A DNA stretch of 63,023 nt from Opitutales bacterium (GCA_018700525.1 JABITN010000062.1:1-63023), one strand, 5' to 3'. Shown: positions 25,090-34,330, counted from the stretch's first letter. Program-made: numbers and translations. The notes: generated from the sequence alone by a model not told the origin.

Positions 25090-26291
25090 ACGCGTTGGAT
25101 GGAGTTGAAAAGGAAGCTCTGAGAGAGGCGCTTATTAATCTGGGTTTTGATGATGTCCGGTTTACTGATCTTTCGCCGATTGGTCCGAACCGCCTGAAAG
25201 AGTGGGTGGAATCAGGCTACCATGCGGACATGGAATGGCTGAGGAATTCGATCGAGAAGCGTTTGAATCCGGATCTTGTTTTGGAAGGCGCGTGTTCGGC
25301 GATTATGTTGGGGGTAAACTATCTTCCAAGCGAAGCGGGTGCTGCAGAGCAAAAGCGTTGGGGGAAATACAGTTTGTATCAGGATTATCACGATACAGTG
25401 TTGAAAGGGCTGAAGGAAGCTGGAGCGTTATTGGAGGAACAATTTAATTTGGGGCCTCGGGATTATCGATATTACGTTGATACGGGGCCGGTGATGGAGC
25501 GCGGTTGGGCGGCGGCTTCCGGAATGGGATGGCAAGGGAAGAACGGGATGCTGATTTCCAAAACTCATGGAAATTGGCTGTTATTGGCGACTATGTTGAC
25601 GCGCGTTCCGATTGTCCCGGATGCTCCAGTTAAAAAGCGCTCGGGTGACGATTTTGCACGGGTGGAGCTGGGCGCTTTGTGCGGAAAGTGTCGGCGTTGT
25701 ATAGACGAATGTCCTACGGATGCGATTGTAGAGCCGGGGTTGCTAGATGCTAATCGCTGTATATCTTATCAGACAATCGAGAATAAGGGAGTGATCCCGC
25801 GGGACCTGCGTCCTGGGATTGGGAGCAGGATATTCGGTTGCGACATTTGTTTGGACATTTGTCCTTGGAATCGATTTGCCAAGGCGGGAAGACAGGTTTT
25901 GCTCGCGAAGCGGTATAGCGTGGTCGAGCTGCGACTGTTGGATATCCTCGAAATGGAGATCGATCAGTTTCGAGAAGCGTTTCGAAAAATGCCGATTAAG
26001 CGACTCAAGCTGAGGGGATTGTTGAGAAACGCTTGTATTGTTGCTGGGAATTTGAGGGAAGAATCGGATTGGTCGGAGGGGCGCTTGGATTCCGACTGGG
26101 GGAGGCGTGTTATGAACGCGTTGATACGATTGGCTCGTAATGAGGAGGCAATGGTTAGGCCGCATGCGGTCTGGGCACTGTTTCGGCTATGGGGCGCGGA
26201 GGCTCAGGTTTTTTTGGCCGAAGTGCGGGAGTTGGAAGATGACGAGGAAACGCTTGAAGAGTATCGTTGGTGGGATGATGGGCTTGTTTAG
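25086..26291 (+). CDS. queG: Epoxyqueuosine reductase
   Basis: This 401-residue cobalamin and iron-sulfur enzyme performs the last step of queuosine formation at tRNA position 34. The ATG at 25086 overlapping the aroK stop is chosen over an in-frame upstream start. The corrinoid-binding N-terminal half contains 'GWAAASGMGWQGKNGMLI'; two 4Fe-4S cluster motifs follow: 'CGKCRRCIDECPTDAI' and 'CDICLDICPWNRFA'. The C-terminal part is a short HEAT-like helical repeat region ('VRPHAVWALFRLW'). Length is that of the longer QueG type with the C-terminal repeats. Confidence 0.95.
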   Translation: MNALDGVEKEALREALINLGFDDVRFTDLSPIGPNRLKEWVESGYHADMEWLRNSIEKRLNPDLVLEGACSAIMLGVNYLPSEAGAAEQKRWGKYSLYQDYHDTVLKGLKEAGALLEEQFNLGPRDYRYYVDTGPVMERGWAAASGMGWQGKNGMLISKTHGNWLLLATMLTRVPIVPDAPVKKRSGDDFARVELGALCGKCRRCIDECPTDAIVEPGLLDANRCISYQTIENKGVIPRDLRPGIGSRIFGCDICLDICPWNRFAKAGRQVLLAKRYSVVELRLLDILEMEIDQFREAFRKMPIKRLKLRGLLRNACIVAGNLREESDWSEGRLDSDWGRRVMNALIRLARNEEAMVRPHAVWALFRLWGAEAQVFLAEVRELEDDEETLEEYRWWDDGLV

Positions 26292-26391
26292 AGACGGCTA
26301 ATTAGTGGAGGGATCTTAGGGGCGTTACTTGCCACCTTCGCCGAGTTTGGCCAGGTGGATCGGGACTGCCGGATTCGATGTCATGCAGTCC

Positions 26392-26793
26392 TTATTGGAA
26401 TGCTTGATTGAGCGCTTCGAGGAATTTGCGAGGCGCTTTGATGGGTTGAGCTTGTTTGTTCATGAATGCGTGCACACTGCAGCCCGTAGCGATTAACTCG
26501 TCGTCTTTTAGAACTTCGTATTCGAGACGGATCCTCACGTAGGGCTTTTCTTTGATGATGGTTTTGATCGTGATGACGTCGTCGTAGGTTGCTGAGCGGC
26601 GGTATTTCATGTTGATCTCGATAACTGGTAGTAGCAGGCCTTGGGCTTCGAGCTCTTTGTATGGAAAACCGTGTTCTTTGAGCAATTGGGTGCGGCCGAT
26701 CTCAAGCCAGGGGAGGTAGTTGGCGTGGTAGACGATGCCCATCATGTCGGTTTCCGCGTAACGGACAACTATTGTGGATTCACTGGTGATCAT
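26392..26793 (-). CDS. YbgC/FadM-type acyl-CoA thioesterase
   Basis: This 133-residue hotdog-fold thioesterase carries 'VRYAETDMMGIVYHANYLPW', the family signature including the catalytic Asp, and later 'IKTIIKEKPYVRIRLEYEV'. Length matches the 4HBT/YbgC family. It hydrolyses acyl-CoA or acyl-ACP thioesters; substrate unknown. The ATG start at 26791-26793 overlaps the 3' end of the glycosyltransferase gene by 4 bp, so the two form an operon that is divergent from the ACP-FabZ/ketosynthase genes; a shared lipid substrate is possible. Confidence 0.88.
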   Translation of the reverse strand: MITSESTIVVRYAETDMMGIVYHANYLPWLEIGRTQLLKEHGFPYKELEAQGLLLPVIEINMKYRRSATYDDVITIKTIIKEKPYVRIRLEYEVLKDDELIATGCSVHAFMNKQAQPIKAPRKFLEALNQAFQ

Positions 26794-27983
26794 GTTGTAT
26801 TAGAGGAAGTGGGTAGGTTTCGTTTCGTGTTTGAATTGGGGTCGATTTCGATGTCCCAATCGTTGAAGAGGAGTTTTGCGGATTCGACCCAGTTGTTGCG
26901 CCGTGACCATTTTCGGCCGTTTTCTCCCATTTGCGAGCGGAGGTCGTCGTCTTGTATTAAGCGAGCGAAGGCGCTGGTTAGGCCTGTGTTGTCACCCGGT
27001 TCGACCAATAAGCCATTTTCGCCATGGGAAACGGCTTCGGCTACGCCGCCAACTCGATTGGCGATAATGGGTAATCCGTGGGCAGCGGCTTCTAGGTAGA
27101 CGAGACCAAAGCCTTCGACGCTTTTGCGGAAGTTGACGCTGGTCATCGAGAAAATATTGGCTCGGGAATAGAGGTCTTCGAGTTCGCTGTTGGAAACGTC
27201 GCCAAAAAAAGTGACTTCGAAATCCATTTCTTTAGCGAGCGTTTTCAGACAAGTACCGTAGCCGCGTTTGTTTCCGGTTCCGACGATCCAGAAGGTTATC
27301 CTTTGTCTTAGTTCGGTGGGGAGCGCGGCGAGAGCTTTCAAGATGAGCACTTGTCCTTTTCGTGGGTGAAGCCGTCCAACCGTTAGAATATGGATACGGT
27401 TCGATGGGCTATTAATTTTGGGTTTCGGAGTCTCGAAATTGGTCCTAAGGGCTCCGGGCGTCAGGTAGGTTTTGAGTTTAGAGGCAGGGAAGCGTTTACG
27501 GATCAACGCGTGAGTAAACTCCGACAGGGCACTGATGCGATCGGCTCGTTTGATGATTCGATTGACGAGGAAACGGCGAAAAGAATTGGAGGCAAACGTG
27601 TTAATTTCGGTACCGTGAAAGGTTAGTATTAGCCGTTTGGGTTTGAGCGCTTTGAAGAATTGCAAATAGCGCATCGTAAGGATTGGTCCGGGGTCGGATA
27701 GGTAGACGATGCCTTTGCGGAGTTTGCGGCGTTCGCGGATCCATTCTCGAGCTAATTGGAATTGGCAGGACAGGTCTTGCGAACCTTTGAGATTGAGTCG
27801 ACGAACTTTGAAAGGGAAATCGGCGTCTCCTGACGGGTCGCCTCGTGGTGCCCAGACTTCAACCTCGTGGCCTATTTTAACTGCAGCACGTGCCATTTCT
27901 TCCGTAAATGTCGCGATTCCACCCTTTTTCGGGGAAAATTCGTGAGTAAGAACGTAGATTGGCAGGTTCGAGGCGACGCTCAT
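26790..27983 (-). CDS. Glycosyltransferase family 4
   Basis: This 397-residue GT-B enzyme has an N-terminal acceptor domain starting 'VLTHEFSPKKGGIATFTEEM', typical of GT4, and a C-terminal nucleotide-sugar domain with 'HILTVGRLHPRKGQVLILKA' and the E-x7-E motif in 'EGFGLVYLEAAAHGLPII'. It should transfer a sugar from a nucleotide donor to a lipid or polysaccharide on the inner face of the membrane. The start ATG is at 27981-27983. It is upstream of and coupled to the thioesterase gene. The acceptor is unknown. Confidence 0.9.
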   Translation of the reverse strand: MSVASNLPIYVLTHEFSPKKGGIATFTEEMARAAVKIGHEVEVWAPRGDPSGDADFPFKVRRLNLKGSQDLSCQFQLAREWIRERRKLRKGIVYLSDPGPILTMRYLQFFKALKPKRLILTFHGTEINTFASNSFRRFLVNRIIKRADRISALSEFTHALIRKRFPASKLKTYLTPGALRTNFETPKPKINSPSNRIHILTVGRLHPRKGQVLILKALAALPTELRQRITFWIVGTGNKRGYGTCLKTLAKEMDFEVTFFGDVSNSELEDLYSRANIFSMTSVNFRKSVEGFGLVYLEAAAHGLPIIANRVGGVAEAVSHGENGLLVEPGDNTGLTSAFARLIQDDDLRSQMGENGRKWSRRNNWVESAKLLFNDWDIEIDPNSNTKRNLPTSSNTT

Positions 27984-28055
27984 GATTTATTAGAAAGCAA
28001 GAGGTTGAGCATCTTTAGGGGCTAGGCTATCACAAGCCCTTATTTCGTTCCTTTT

Positions 28056-28134
28056 TAACTACCGCTGGGGCAGGATTTACCAAAATTAGCGGTGAATTCA
28101 AAAATATTGGTAAATCCTGCCCCAGCGGTAGTTA
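28056..28134. repeat. Perfect 28-bp inverted repeat
   Basis: Arms 28056-28083 and 28107-28134 (core CCGCTGGGGCAGGATTTACC) pair without mismatch around a 23-nt AT-rich loop. It lies in the spacer between the divergent glycosyltransferase and ACP-FabZ genes. Perfect pairing suggests recent insertion or selection for the hairpin. No second copy of this sequence was seen in the window. Confidence 0.85.
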
Positions 28135-28315
28135 TCTTGTGTGAAAGGAGATCTATTGGAGCAAAATAGCTAGTGGCTAAAGAGTGGAGATGGGATGAGG
28201 GACTGAGTAGGGCATGACAATTATCAACAGCCCCGTTATTCTTAGTCATTTCTCCGTGCTGGATCCATTATTATCATTTACAATTAGGTGTCGGCCAACT
28301 TTGTTACTTAACGAC

Positions 28316-29242
28316 ATGTCAGACCAGACAACGATGAAGAGGGAAGTTGCGGGGGCGCCCGTTGCTGAAAGCGAAGAATCGCTCAGGGATACGCTCAAAC
28401 GTTGCCCGGCGGAGACGCTTGAGGCTGCTTTGGCCTATCGCAAGAGCGGCGATGTTTCATTGGTTCCGGTTATTGTTCTTGGGATTGTCGAGCGATTTTT
28501 GGATCCGGATGTCGGGGATAAACTGCATTCAGGAGGGGATTCGATTGAATTCATGACTGATTTGGGTATGGATTCATTGACTATGATCGAAGCGATTATG
28601 ATGGTCGAGGAGTCGCTTGGAGTTTCGATAAAGAACGAAGAACTCTTAAATTTGCGATCGGTTGGCGACCTTAAGAGCTTTATTCATGAGAAGCTAACGG
28701 GGATTGCTTGCGAGGAACCGAAGACATTTTACTCGGTGGATCAAATTGCGGCCATTATGCCTCAGCAAAGTCCTTTTCTTTTTCTGAGCCAGGCGACTGT
28801 GACGGAGCTTGGAGCGAACGGAAGCTATCTGATCACGGGGCAAGAAGAATTTTTAGAAGGTCATTTCAAGGGTAATCCAGTTTTCCCTGCTTCTCTTATG
28901 TTGGAAGCTTTAGGACAATTGGCGGTGTTCAAGTTGATCAAGAATCCGCCTCGAGAGGTCCAATCGACAATTGATAGCTCTGAAATTTATTTTACGGGAG
29001 TGGACAGCGTTCGTTGTCACCGAATTTGCAAGCCGGGCGATACTTTGGAGATGAAAATCCAGGTAAAACGTGTGCGTGAGCCTTTAGCGATCTTCTCGGG
29101 CCAGATCACGGTGAATGGCGAAAAGTCGGTTGTTGCGGAGGAAATCACGCTGGCTTTCAAGTCGGAAGGTGCCGCATCCTTGCTTGAAGGATCGACGAAT
29201 GGCCTCAATGGAGGAACTCATTCGACAAATGGCGCTCATTGA
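28316..29242 (+). CDS. Acyl carrier protein-FabZ-like dehydratase didomain protein
   Basis: This 308-residue protein starts at the ATG at 28316; an upstream in-frame extension from 28214 looks non-coding. Residues about 50-128 are an acyl carrier protein with the phosphopantetheine serine in 'LGMDSLTMIEAI' (Ser87). Residues about 138-285 are a FabZ hotdog domain with 'EGHFKGNPVFPASLMLEALG', keeping the catalytic His183 and Glu197; the usual PHRYPF segment reads 'PQQSPF', and the oxyanion PGV reads PAS. The C-terminal 20 residues are Asn/Gly/Ser-rich. An ACP fused to a dehydratase beside a ketosynthase suggests a dedicated acyl chain pathway apart from normal fatty acid synthesis; the product is unknown. 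Confidence 0.85.
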   Translation: MSDQTTMKREVAGAPVAESEESLRDTLKRCPAETLEAALAYRKSGDVSLVPVIVLGIVERFLDPDVGDKLHSGGDSIEFMTDLGMDSLTMIEAIMMVEESLGVSIKNEELLNLRSVGDLKSFIHEKLTGIACEEPKTFYSVDQIAAIMPQQSPFLFLSQATVTELGANGSYLITGQEEFLEGHFKGNPVFPASLMLEALGQLAVFKLIKNPPREVQSTIDSSEIYFTGVDSVRCHRICKPGDTLEMKIQVKRVREPLAIFSGQITVNGEKSVVAEEITLAFKSEGAASLLEGSTNGLNGGTHSTNGAH

Positions 29243-29402
29243 GCCCGTCTAAGTTTCAATGCTTAAGGCCAGAGGTCTTGTAGCTTCTTTGGTGTTTAAT
29301 CGTTTCGAGAGCGGGGCGAGTTCAATCTTAAAGTCTGGACTTCAAGCGTCCTAGGTTCTGTCTTTGTGAGCTGATATTAGTGTGGGGCACGGATTGCGAA
29401 GT

Positions 29403-30671
29403 ATGGAACGAAAACGAGTTTTTATTACGGGAGTAGGAGTCATTAGCGGAATCGGCAATGACGTTCGGGGTGTTTCCGAAAGTCTGCGTGATTTGAAACA
29501 TGGTTTTAGTGCGTATCCTCCTTTTTTGGACGATCCGCTTGCTCCAGTGACGCTGGTTTCTGCTCCTAAGGAATTTCAGGTTGATTCCAATGATTTCGAA
29601 GATTGGGTTTATCCTGAGCAATATCGTGTTCGTCGTGAAGTCTTACGGGGATTCGCTCCTCATGGATTGTATGTGTATTGTGCGATGAAGCAGGCAATCG
29701 AAGACGCTGGACTTGAAGAGGAAGATGTTTCCAACGTTGAAACGGGGATTTATACGGCTTCGAGCGGATCGACTCGGCTAGTTTATCATAACATGTCCCG
29801 TATGCACGAAGTGGGCCCTATGCGGTGCTCGCCAACGGGAATTGTGTCGGCGATTTCGGGAACGTTGAGTTTTAATCTCGTCGCCGGTTTTCGGATTCAA
29901 GGCAATTCATGTGGTTTTTCATCAGCTTGCGCTTCTTCCGGGCATGCATTGGGGTTTGCCTACGACGACATTGCCATGGGGCGTCAGAAGCGAATGTTTA
30001 TTGCTGCGGGCGAGGATGTGAACTACGAGAGCGTGGTACCTTTCACGGGGATGCGCGCTTTGTCGCTCGAAACGGATCCAGTACGCGCGTCTTGTCCTTT
30101 CGACGCTAAGCGAAATGGTTTTGTGTGCGCGGGCGGCGGAGCGGTTCTTGTATTGGAAAGCGAAGAAGAAGCGATGCGTAGAGGGTCGACTCCTTATGTT
30201 GAATTGCTTGGTTGGGGACAGTCGAGTGACGGGCACAATGTTGCGATTTCCCATCCGGAAGGGCTTGGCTTGATTCGTGCAATCGACAAAGCGTGCGAAT
30301 CGACTGGGGTCGATGCGGGGGAAATCGACTACATCAATGCTCATGCTACGTCGACTTTGATTGGCGATGCCAGCGAAGGGAAAGCTCTCGATGTTGTATT
30401 CAATTCAAAAGGCTATAGCCCGAAGATAAGTAGTACCAAAGCGATTACGGGTCATGGTTTGAGTTTGGCGAGCGCTTTAGAGGCGAGTATTATTAGCATC
30501 GCGATGAAGGAAGGGTTTACGCCAGGGTCGGCCCATATTCAAAATTTGGATTCGCAATTCGAAGCGTTTAATATTATCCGTAAAACGGAATTGGTTGCGC
30601 CTCAGGTTGCGCTGAGCAATAGCAGCGGTTTTGGCGGTGCGAATGTGTCGCTGCTTTTCAAGCGAGTGTGA
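29403..30671 (+). CDS. Beta-ketoacyl-ACP synthase (KAS II/FabF type)
   Basis: This 422-residue thiolase-fold condensing enzyme starts at the ATG at 29403; an in-frame GTG lies seven codons upstream. The catalytic triad is present: Cys176 in 'SSACASSGHA', His314 in 'NAHATSTLIGD' and His351 in 'AITGHGLSLASALEA'. The sequence is a little more divergent than housekeeping FabF ('RMHEVGPMRCSPTGIVSAIS'). It lies 160 bp downstream of the ACP-FabZ gene on the same strand and probably elongates chains carried by that ACP. The 3' end overlaps recD2, which is convergent, by 14 bp. Confidence 0.9.
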   Translation: MERKRVFITGVGVISGIGNDVRGVSESLRDLKHGFSAYPPFLDDPLAPVTLVSAPKEFQVDSNDFEDWVYPEQYRVRREVLRGFAPHGLYVYCAMKQAIEDAGLEEEDVSNVETGIYTASSGSTRLVYHNMSRMHEVGPMRCSPTGIVSAISGTLSFNLVAGFRIQGNSCGFSSACASSGHALGFAYDDIAMGRQKRMFIAAGEDVNYESVVPFTGMRALSLETDPVRASCPFDAKRNGFVCAGGGAVLVLESEEEAMRRGSTPYVELLGWGQSSDGHNVAISHPEGLGLIRAIDKACESTGVDAGEIDYINAHATSTLIGDASEGKALDVVFNSKGYSPKISSTKAITGHGLSLASALEASIISIAMKEGFTPGSAHIQNLDSQFEAFNIIRKTELVAPQVALSNSSGFGGANVSLLFKRV

Positions 30672-32886
30672 GTCGCTCTTTGAGTAAGGTACATCGTTGC
30701 TTTGAGTCGCTGTTTTTCGCTGCCATCGCGTAAGCGGCAGGATCGCCGATGATTACGACTTTCTTTTTGCCTCGGGTGATCGCCGTATAGATGAGGTTTC
30801 GCTGAAGCATCATGAAATGAGCTTTGAGGATGGGAATTACGACGACGGGGTATTCGCTCCCCTGAGACTTGTGAATGCTGATTGCGTAGGCGAGTTTCAG
30901 GTCGAGGAGGTCCGCTTTTTCGTATGAAACGGATAGTCCGTCGAAATCAACTTCGACCGTACCGTTAGCGCCGTCGATGGATTCGATGATCCCTATGTCT
31001 CCATTGAACACGCCTTTGTCGTAGCTGTTGCGGGTTTGGATGATCTTGTCGCCTGGTTTGAATTTCAAATAGCGGAAGGGCATCGATTCCTGCGATCGGT
31101 TTAAGTTTTCCTGAAGGATTTCGTTTAGATTGCCCACGCCGGCGCCGCCTTTGTGCATCGGGGCGAGGGCTTGTGCATCGTTGATGGGGTCCAGATTGAG
31201 CGTTTCGCGAACGAAAACCCTAAAAACGTCTAGGGTCTTTGTTGCACAGTCTTCTTGATCGCTAGCAGCGACGAATTGAAAGTCTTTATTTTTTACCAGC
31301 TCTCTCGCGTCATTGACGGGAGTCGGCAAAGAGACTTGGCCTTGGTTAATCGCGTGGGCATAGTGAACGATACTGCTATACTTGGTTTGCCGAAAGACTA
31401 CGTCTAGACGAGTGACTGGAATTCTTTTGGAGTGTATTAGATCCTTCAGGACGTTTCCGGCTCCGACGGAAGGTAACTGGTCAATGTCGCCAACGAGAAT
31501 GAAATGCGCCTTGGTGGGAATAGCTTGGAAGAGGCTTGAAGCGAGCCGCGTATCGAGCATCGAGGCTTCGTCCACGATAATTACGTCTGCGTTGAGCGGT
31601 TTGTTTTCATTGACGGTGAACGAGCCTTCTGCCGGATCAAACTTTAAGAGGCGATGAATTGTTTGCCCAAAAGCTCTTGTCGTTTCGGAAAGGCGTTGGG
31701 CGGCTCGACCAGTTGGAGCTGCCAGGAGCACTCGGGCTTTTTTCGCCTTTAGGATAGCTACGACAGCTCGTAGGATGGTTGTTTTTCCGGTTCCGGGTCC
31801 GCCGGTTAAAATAGAAACCTTGTTGGCGAGAGCTTTATCAATGGCGACTTTTTGAAGATCGCCAAATTCGAAACCCGCTTTTTCTTGAGCCCAGGCGACT
31901 GCTAGGTCGCGTTTGATTGGAGGTAGACCGCTATCGGAATCGATGAGACGCTTGACGCTCGCGGCAATATTTTCTTCAGCGGTAAAATTGTAGGGGAGTT
32001 GGCTATACGCAGTATCGTCGTTGTGCACGAAGCGTTTAAGCAGTTTGTTTTCGAGGACGCGTTCGAGTCCCGTTCGGGCGATGTCCTGATCAATTTCGAG
32101 TTTTTCCGCGGCAGCGTTAGCAAGATCCCTTTCAGGGAAGGCGGTGTGGCCTTCGTCTTGGAGTTCTTGCATGACGAATTCAATTCCGGCGTCTACCCGT
32201 TGGGCGCTGTCATTGCCGATGCCCATGTTGATTCCTATACGATCGCAAGTCTTGAATCCTATTCCTTTTATGGAGCGGGCGAGTTTAAATGGATTTTCTT
32301 TTATCAGGTCGACGGCGACGAACCCGAATTCCTTGTATATCTTAAGGATTTGCGTCGGGTTGACGCCGTAGGGGGCGAGGAAGAGTGACAAATCGCGGAT
32401 ATGGCTTTGCTCATCCCACGCGACTTTGATTGATCGTGCGCGTTGCTTGCCGATGCCGCCCACTTCCTGGAGTCGGGCGGATTCTTCGGAAATAATTCTG
32501 AGGGTGTCTTTTCCGAAGTGCTTTACTATGCGATCGGCGATTCCTTTGGAGACGCCTTTTACTAGACCGCTGCCGAGGTATTTTCGAATTCCATAGATAG
32601 ATGCGGGCAATTTCGATTCGAAACGGGTCCCTTTGAATTGCGCTCCGTGGGCGGGGTGGCGCGTCCAGTTTCCTTGGATACGTAATGTTTCGCCGCATTG
32701 GACCCCTGGAAACTTGCCGACGATGACCACAGTTTCCGTGGCCTTTTCGGGGCGAAGGTCGGCGATGAGGTAGCCATCCTCGTCATTCGAATACTTGATT
32801 CGTTCGAGGACTCCTGTGAGCGTATCGTTGGTGCTAGTCTGAGGCAAAAAAATGGGTTGTTTTAGTAAAATTTGAGAATCGCTCAA
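30658..32886 (-). CDS. recD2: RecD2-type DNA helicase (SF1B)
   Basis: This 742-residue 5'-3' DNA helicase is of the RecD2 type that works without RecBC. The N-terminal region has helix-hairpin-helix repeats ('SGLVKGVSKGIADRIV', 'QEVGGIGKQRARSI'); the helicase core has Walker A 'LTGGPGTGKTTILRAV', 'VIIVDEASMLD', 'LVGDIDQLPSVGAGNVL', and the C-terminal SH3-UvrD part 'YAISIHKSQGSEYPVVVIP', 'LIYTAITRGKKKVV'. No ATG exists near the N-terminus; a TTG at 32884-32886 is the likely start, 8 bp after the HAD phosphatase stop. Confidence 0.93.
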   Translation of the reverse strand: MSDSQILLKQPIFLPQTSTNDTLTGVLERIKYSNDEDGYLIADLRPEKATETVVIVGKFPGVQCGETLRIQGNWTRHPAHGAQFKGTRFESKLPASIYGIRKYLGSGLVKGVSKGIADRIVKHFGKDTLRIISEESARLQEVGGIGKQRARSIKVAWDEQSHIRDLSLFLAPYGVNPTQILKIYKEFGFVAVDLIKENPFKLARSIKGIGFKTCDRIGINMGIGNDSAQRVDAGIEFVMQELQDEGHTAFPERDLANAAAEKLEIDQDIARTGLERVLENKLLKRFVHNDDTAYSQLPYNFTAEENIAASVKRLIDSDSGLPPIKRDLAVAWAQEKAGFEFGDLQKVAIDKALANKVSILTGGPGTGKTTILRAVVAILKAKKARVLLAAPTGRAAQRLSETTRAFGQTIHRLLKFDPAEGSFTVNENKPLNADVIIVDEASMLDTRLASSLFQAIPTKAHFILVGDIDQLPSVGAGNVLKDLIHSKRIPVTRLDVVFRQTKYSSIVHYAHAINQGQVSLPTPVNDARELVKNKDFQFVAASDQEDCATKTLDVFRVFVRETLNLDPINDAQALAPMHKGGAGVGNLNEILQENLNRSQESMPFRYLKFKPGDKIIQTRNSYDKGVFNGDIGIIESIDGANGTVEVDFDGLSVSYEKADLLDLKLAYAISIHKSQGSEYPVVVIPILKAHFMMLQRNLIYTAITRGKKKVVIIGDPAAYAMAAKNSDSKQRCTLLKERLTLA

Positions 32887-32894
32887 TTCGTAAA

Positions 32895-33557
32895 CTATGA
32901 AAAAACCGTGTCTGCGATTTCCTGCAAGCTTTCGAAAATATGATCGGCCCTAGCTTCCTTGAGTTCTTGGACCGAATGAGAGCCTGTAGGCACGCAAAAA
33001 CTCGTCATCCCGACGCAATGTGCTGATTGAATGTCGAATGGGGAGTCGCCTATGAGAATCGCATCTGAAGCGTTGACGCCGAGTCGCTCGAGAACAATTT
33101 GAGACAATTCGACCTGAGGTTTGCGGTAAGGAGTGTCTTCGGCCCCTAAGACGAGCGTGAAGGAGTCAGTGAGTCCTAGTGAATCGATTATATTCCTTGA
33201 ATGCGAACCGGTCTTATTCGTGAAGACAGCGGCTTGAATACCCTTTTTATCAAGCGCTTGCAGTAATTCTCGAGCGCCTTTGAGTAGAATAACACCTTCA
33301 AGGTGGATTTCGTCGAAACGTTGATTCCAGTGCTTTTTGGCTTCTTCGAGTTCGTCTTCGCTGAAAAACTTACGGATTGTGACTGGCATCGAGCCGCCAA
33401 CTTCTCGTTTTACCTGATCGTAGGTTGGGGGCGTTTTACCCATTTCCTCAGCCGCGTATTGGTAGCAGCGACAAATTGTTTCGAAATGATCGACCAGGGT
33501 GCCATCCATATCGAGAAGGACGGCCTCTGTTTGTTGGGTTTTGGTGGTAGTTGACAT
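32895..33557 (-). CDS. HAD-superfamily hydrolase, phosphoglycolate-phosphatase-like
   Basis: The ATG at 33555-33557 gives 220 residues; a longer in-frame start at 33605 adds 16 residues without features. HAD motifs: I 'LLDMDGTLVDH' with the nucleophile Asp, II 'AAVFTNKTGS', III/IV 'KPQVELSQ' and 'ILIGDSPFDIQSA'. A cap domain lies between motifs I and II. It resembles Gph/PpaX-type phosphatases of subfamily IA; the substrate is not certain. It is upstream of recD2 with an 8-bp gap. If it is a phosphoglycolate phosphatase, pairing with a repair helicase would fit the disposal of 3'-phosphoglycolate from damaged DNA, but this is only a guess. Confidence 0.88.
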   Translation of the reverse strand: MSTTTKTQQTEAVLLDMDGTLVDHFETICRCYQYAAEEMGKTPPTYDQVKREVGGSMPVTIRKFFSEDELEEAKKHWNQRFDEIHLEGVILLKGARELLQALDKKGIQAAVFTNKTGSHSRNIIDSLGLTDSFTLVLGAEDTPYRKPQVELSQIVLERLGVNASDAILIGDSPFDIQSAHCVGMTSFCVPTGSHSVQELKEARADHIFESLQEIADTVFS

Positions 33558-34330
33558 TATTTTTAAAGGAAGAACTGCTTCTTGCGAGAGATTGAATCTT
33601 AGCAAACTTATTCTGGATTTCTAGATTTGAAATGGCGTCTGATATGCGCCGCTTGAAGCGGGTATGAGTGTATCGCAGGGCTTAAAGTATCTCGAGCTAG
33701 CTTTGAATAGGGCGTTCTCGGCAAGTTATGAAGATGACTAGATGAGGCTCTAAAGATTATGTGAATAACTTGAGAGTAACTTCGCAAATTGCGTTTCCCC
33801 AAGTGTTTTCGAAGCTAGTTCTACTAAATTTTAAGGATGGATCGTTATTGTATGGAACTTCAATTGTAAAAACGAGGATGGACTCGCGTTGGCTCATTTT
33901 TTACGCGATTACTCCTCGTTTTCTAGGGAGTATGTCACCCATCAATATGGGTAAAAGAGCTTATTCAATGGGTACTTCAAGCTGGTTTCTTTCAAGTTAC
34001 TGATAGCCAGTTGTTTGATGGATTTATGTAGCCGGATTTCGGGGGCCGATCGGGTCTCGTCGATTATATTGGATATAGTCGAGGCACGTCGCTTTTTTAG
34101 TGCCAATGAAGAGCTGTAACTTTTGCAGAGTAGTGCTTGCTGGCTTGGGGGCGGGTTTTTACAAAGAAACAAGCTTGACGCCTCTCGAAATTACTCATGA
34201 TAGCGAAGTCTATCGTAGATCCGGGTGATTTGAAATCGATTGTGAAGAATCTCAGAAAATACGGCGAATTTGCCAGTTCCCCAGAGTGTGAGAGTAGTCA
34301 GTTAGGCCCTTTTAGACCCACTGTAGTTGC
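33558..34330. other. Spacer of about 770 bp without a supported gene
   Basis: Only short frames with no recognisable family are present on either strand. A weak stem (AAAACGAGGA at 33869-33878, TCCTCGTTTT at 33913-33922) flanks an AT-rich loop. Part of 34040-34190 has protein-like composition on the minus strand but no start and no family. It may hold decayed sequence. The panE promoter should lie near its right end. Confidence 0.4.

Noticed and set aside
28316-29242. Inactive FabZ because the PHRYPF histidine is replaced
   Set aside because: The catalytic His is the one in GHFxGxP and it is present, as is the Glu; the changed PHRYPF segment is not the catalytic site.
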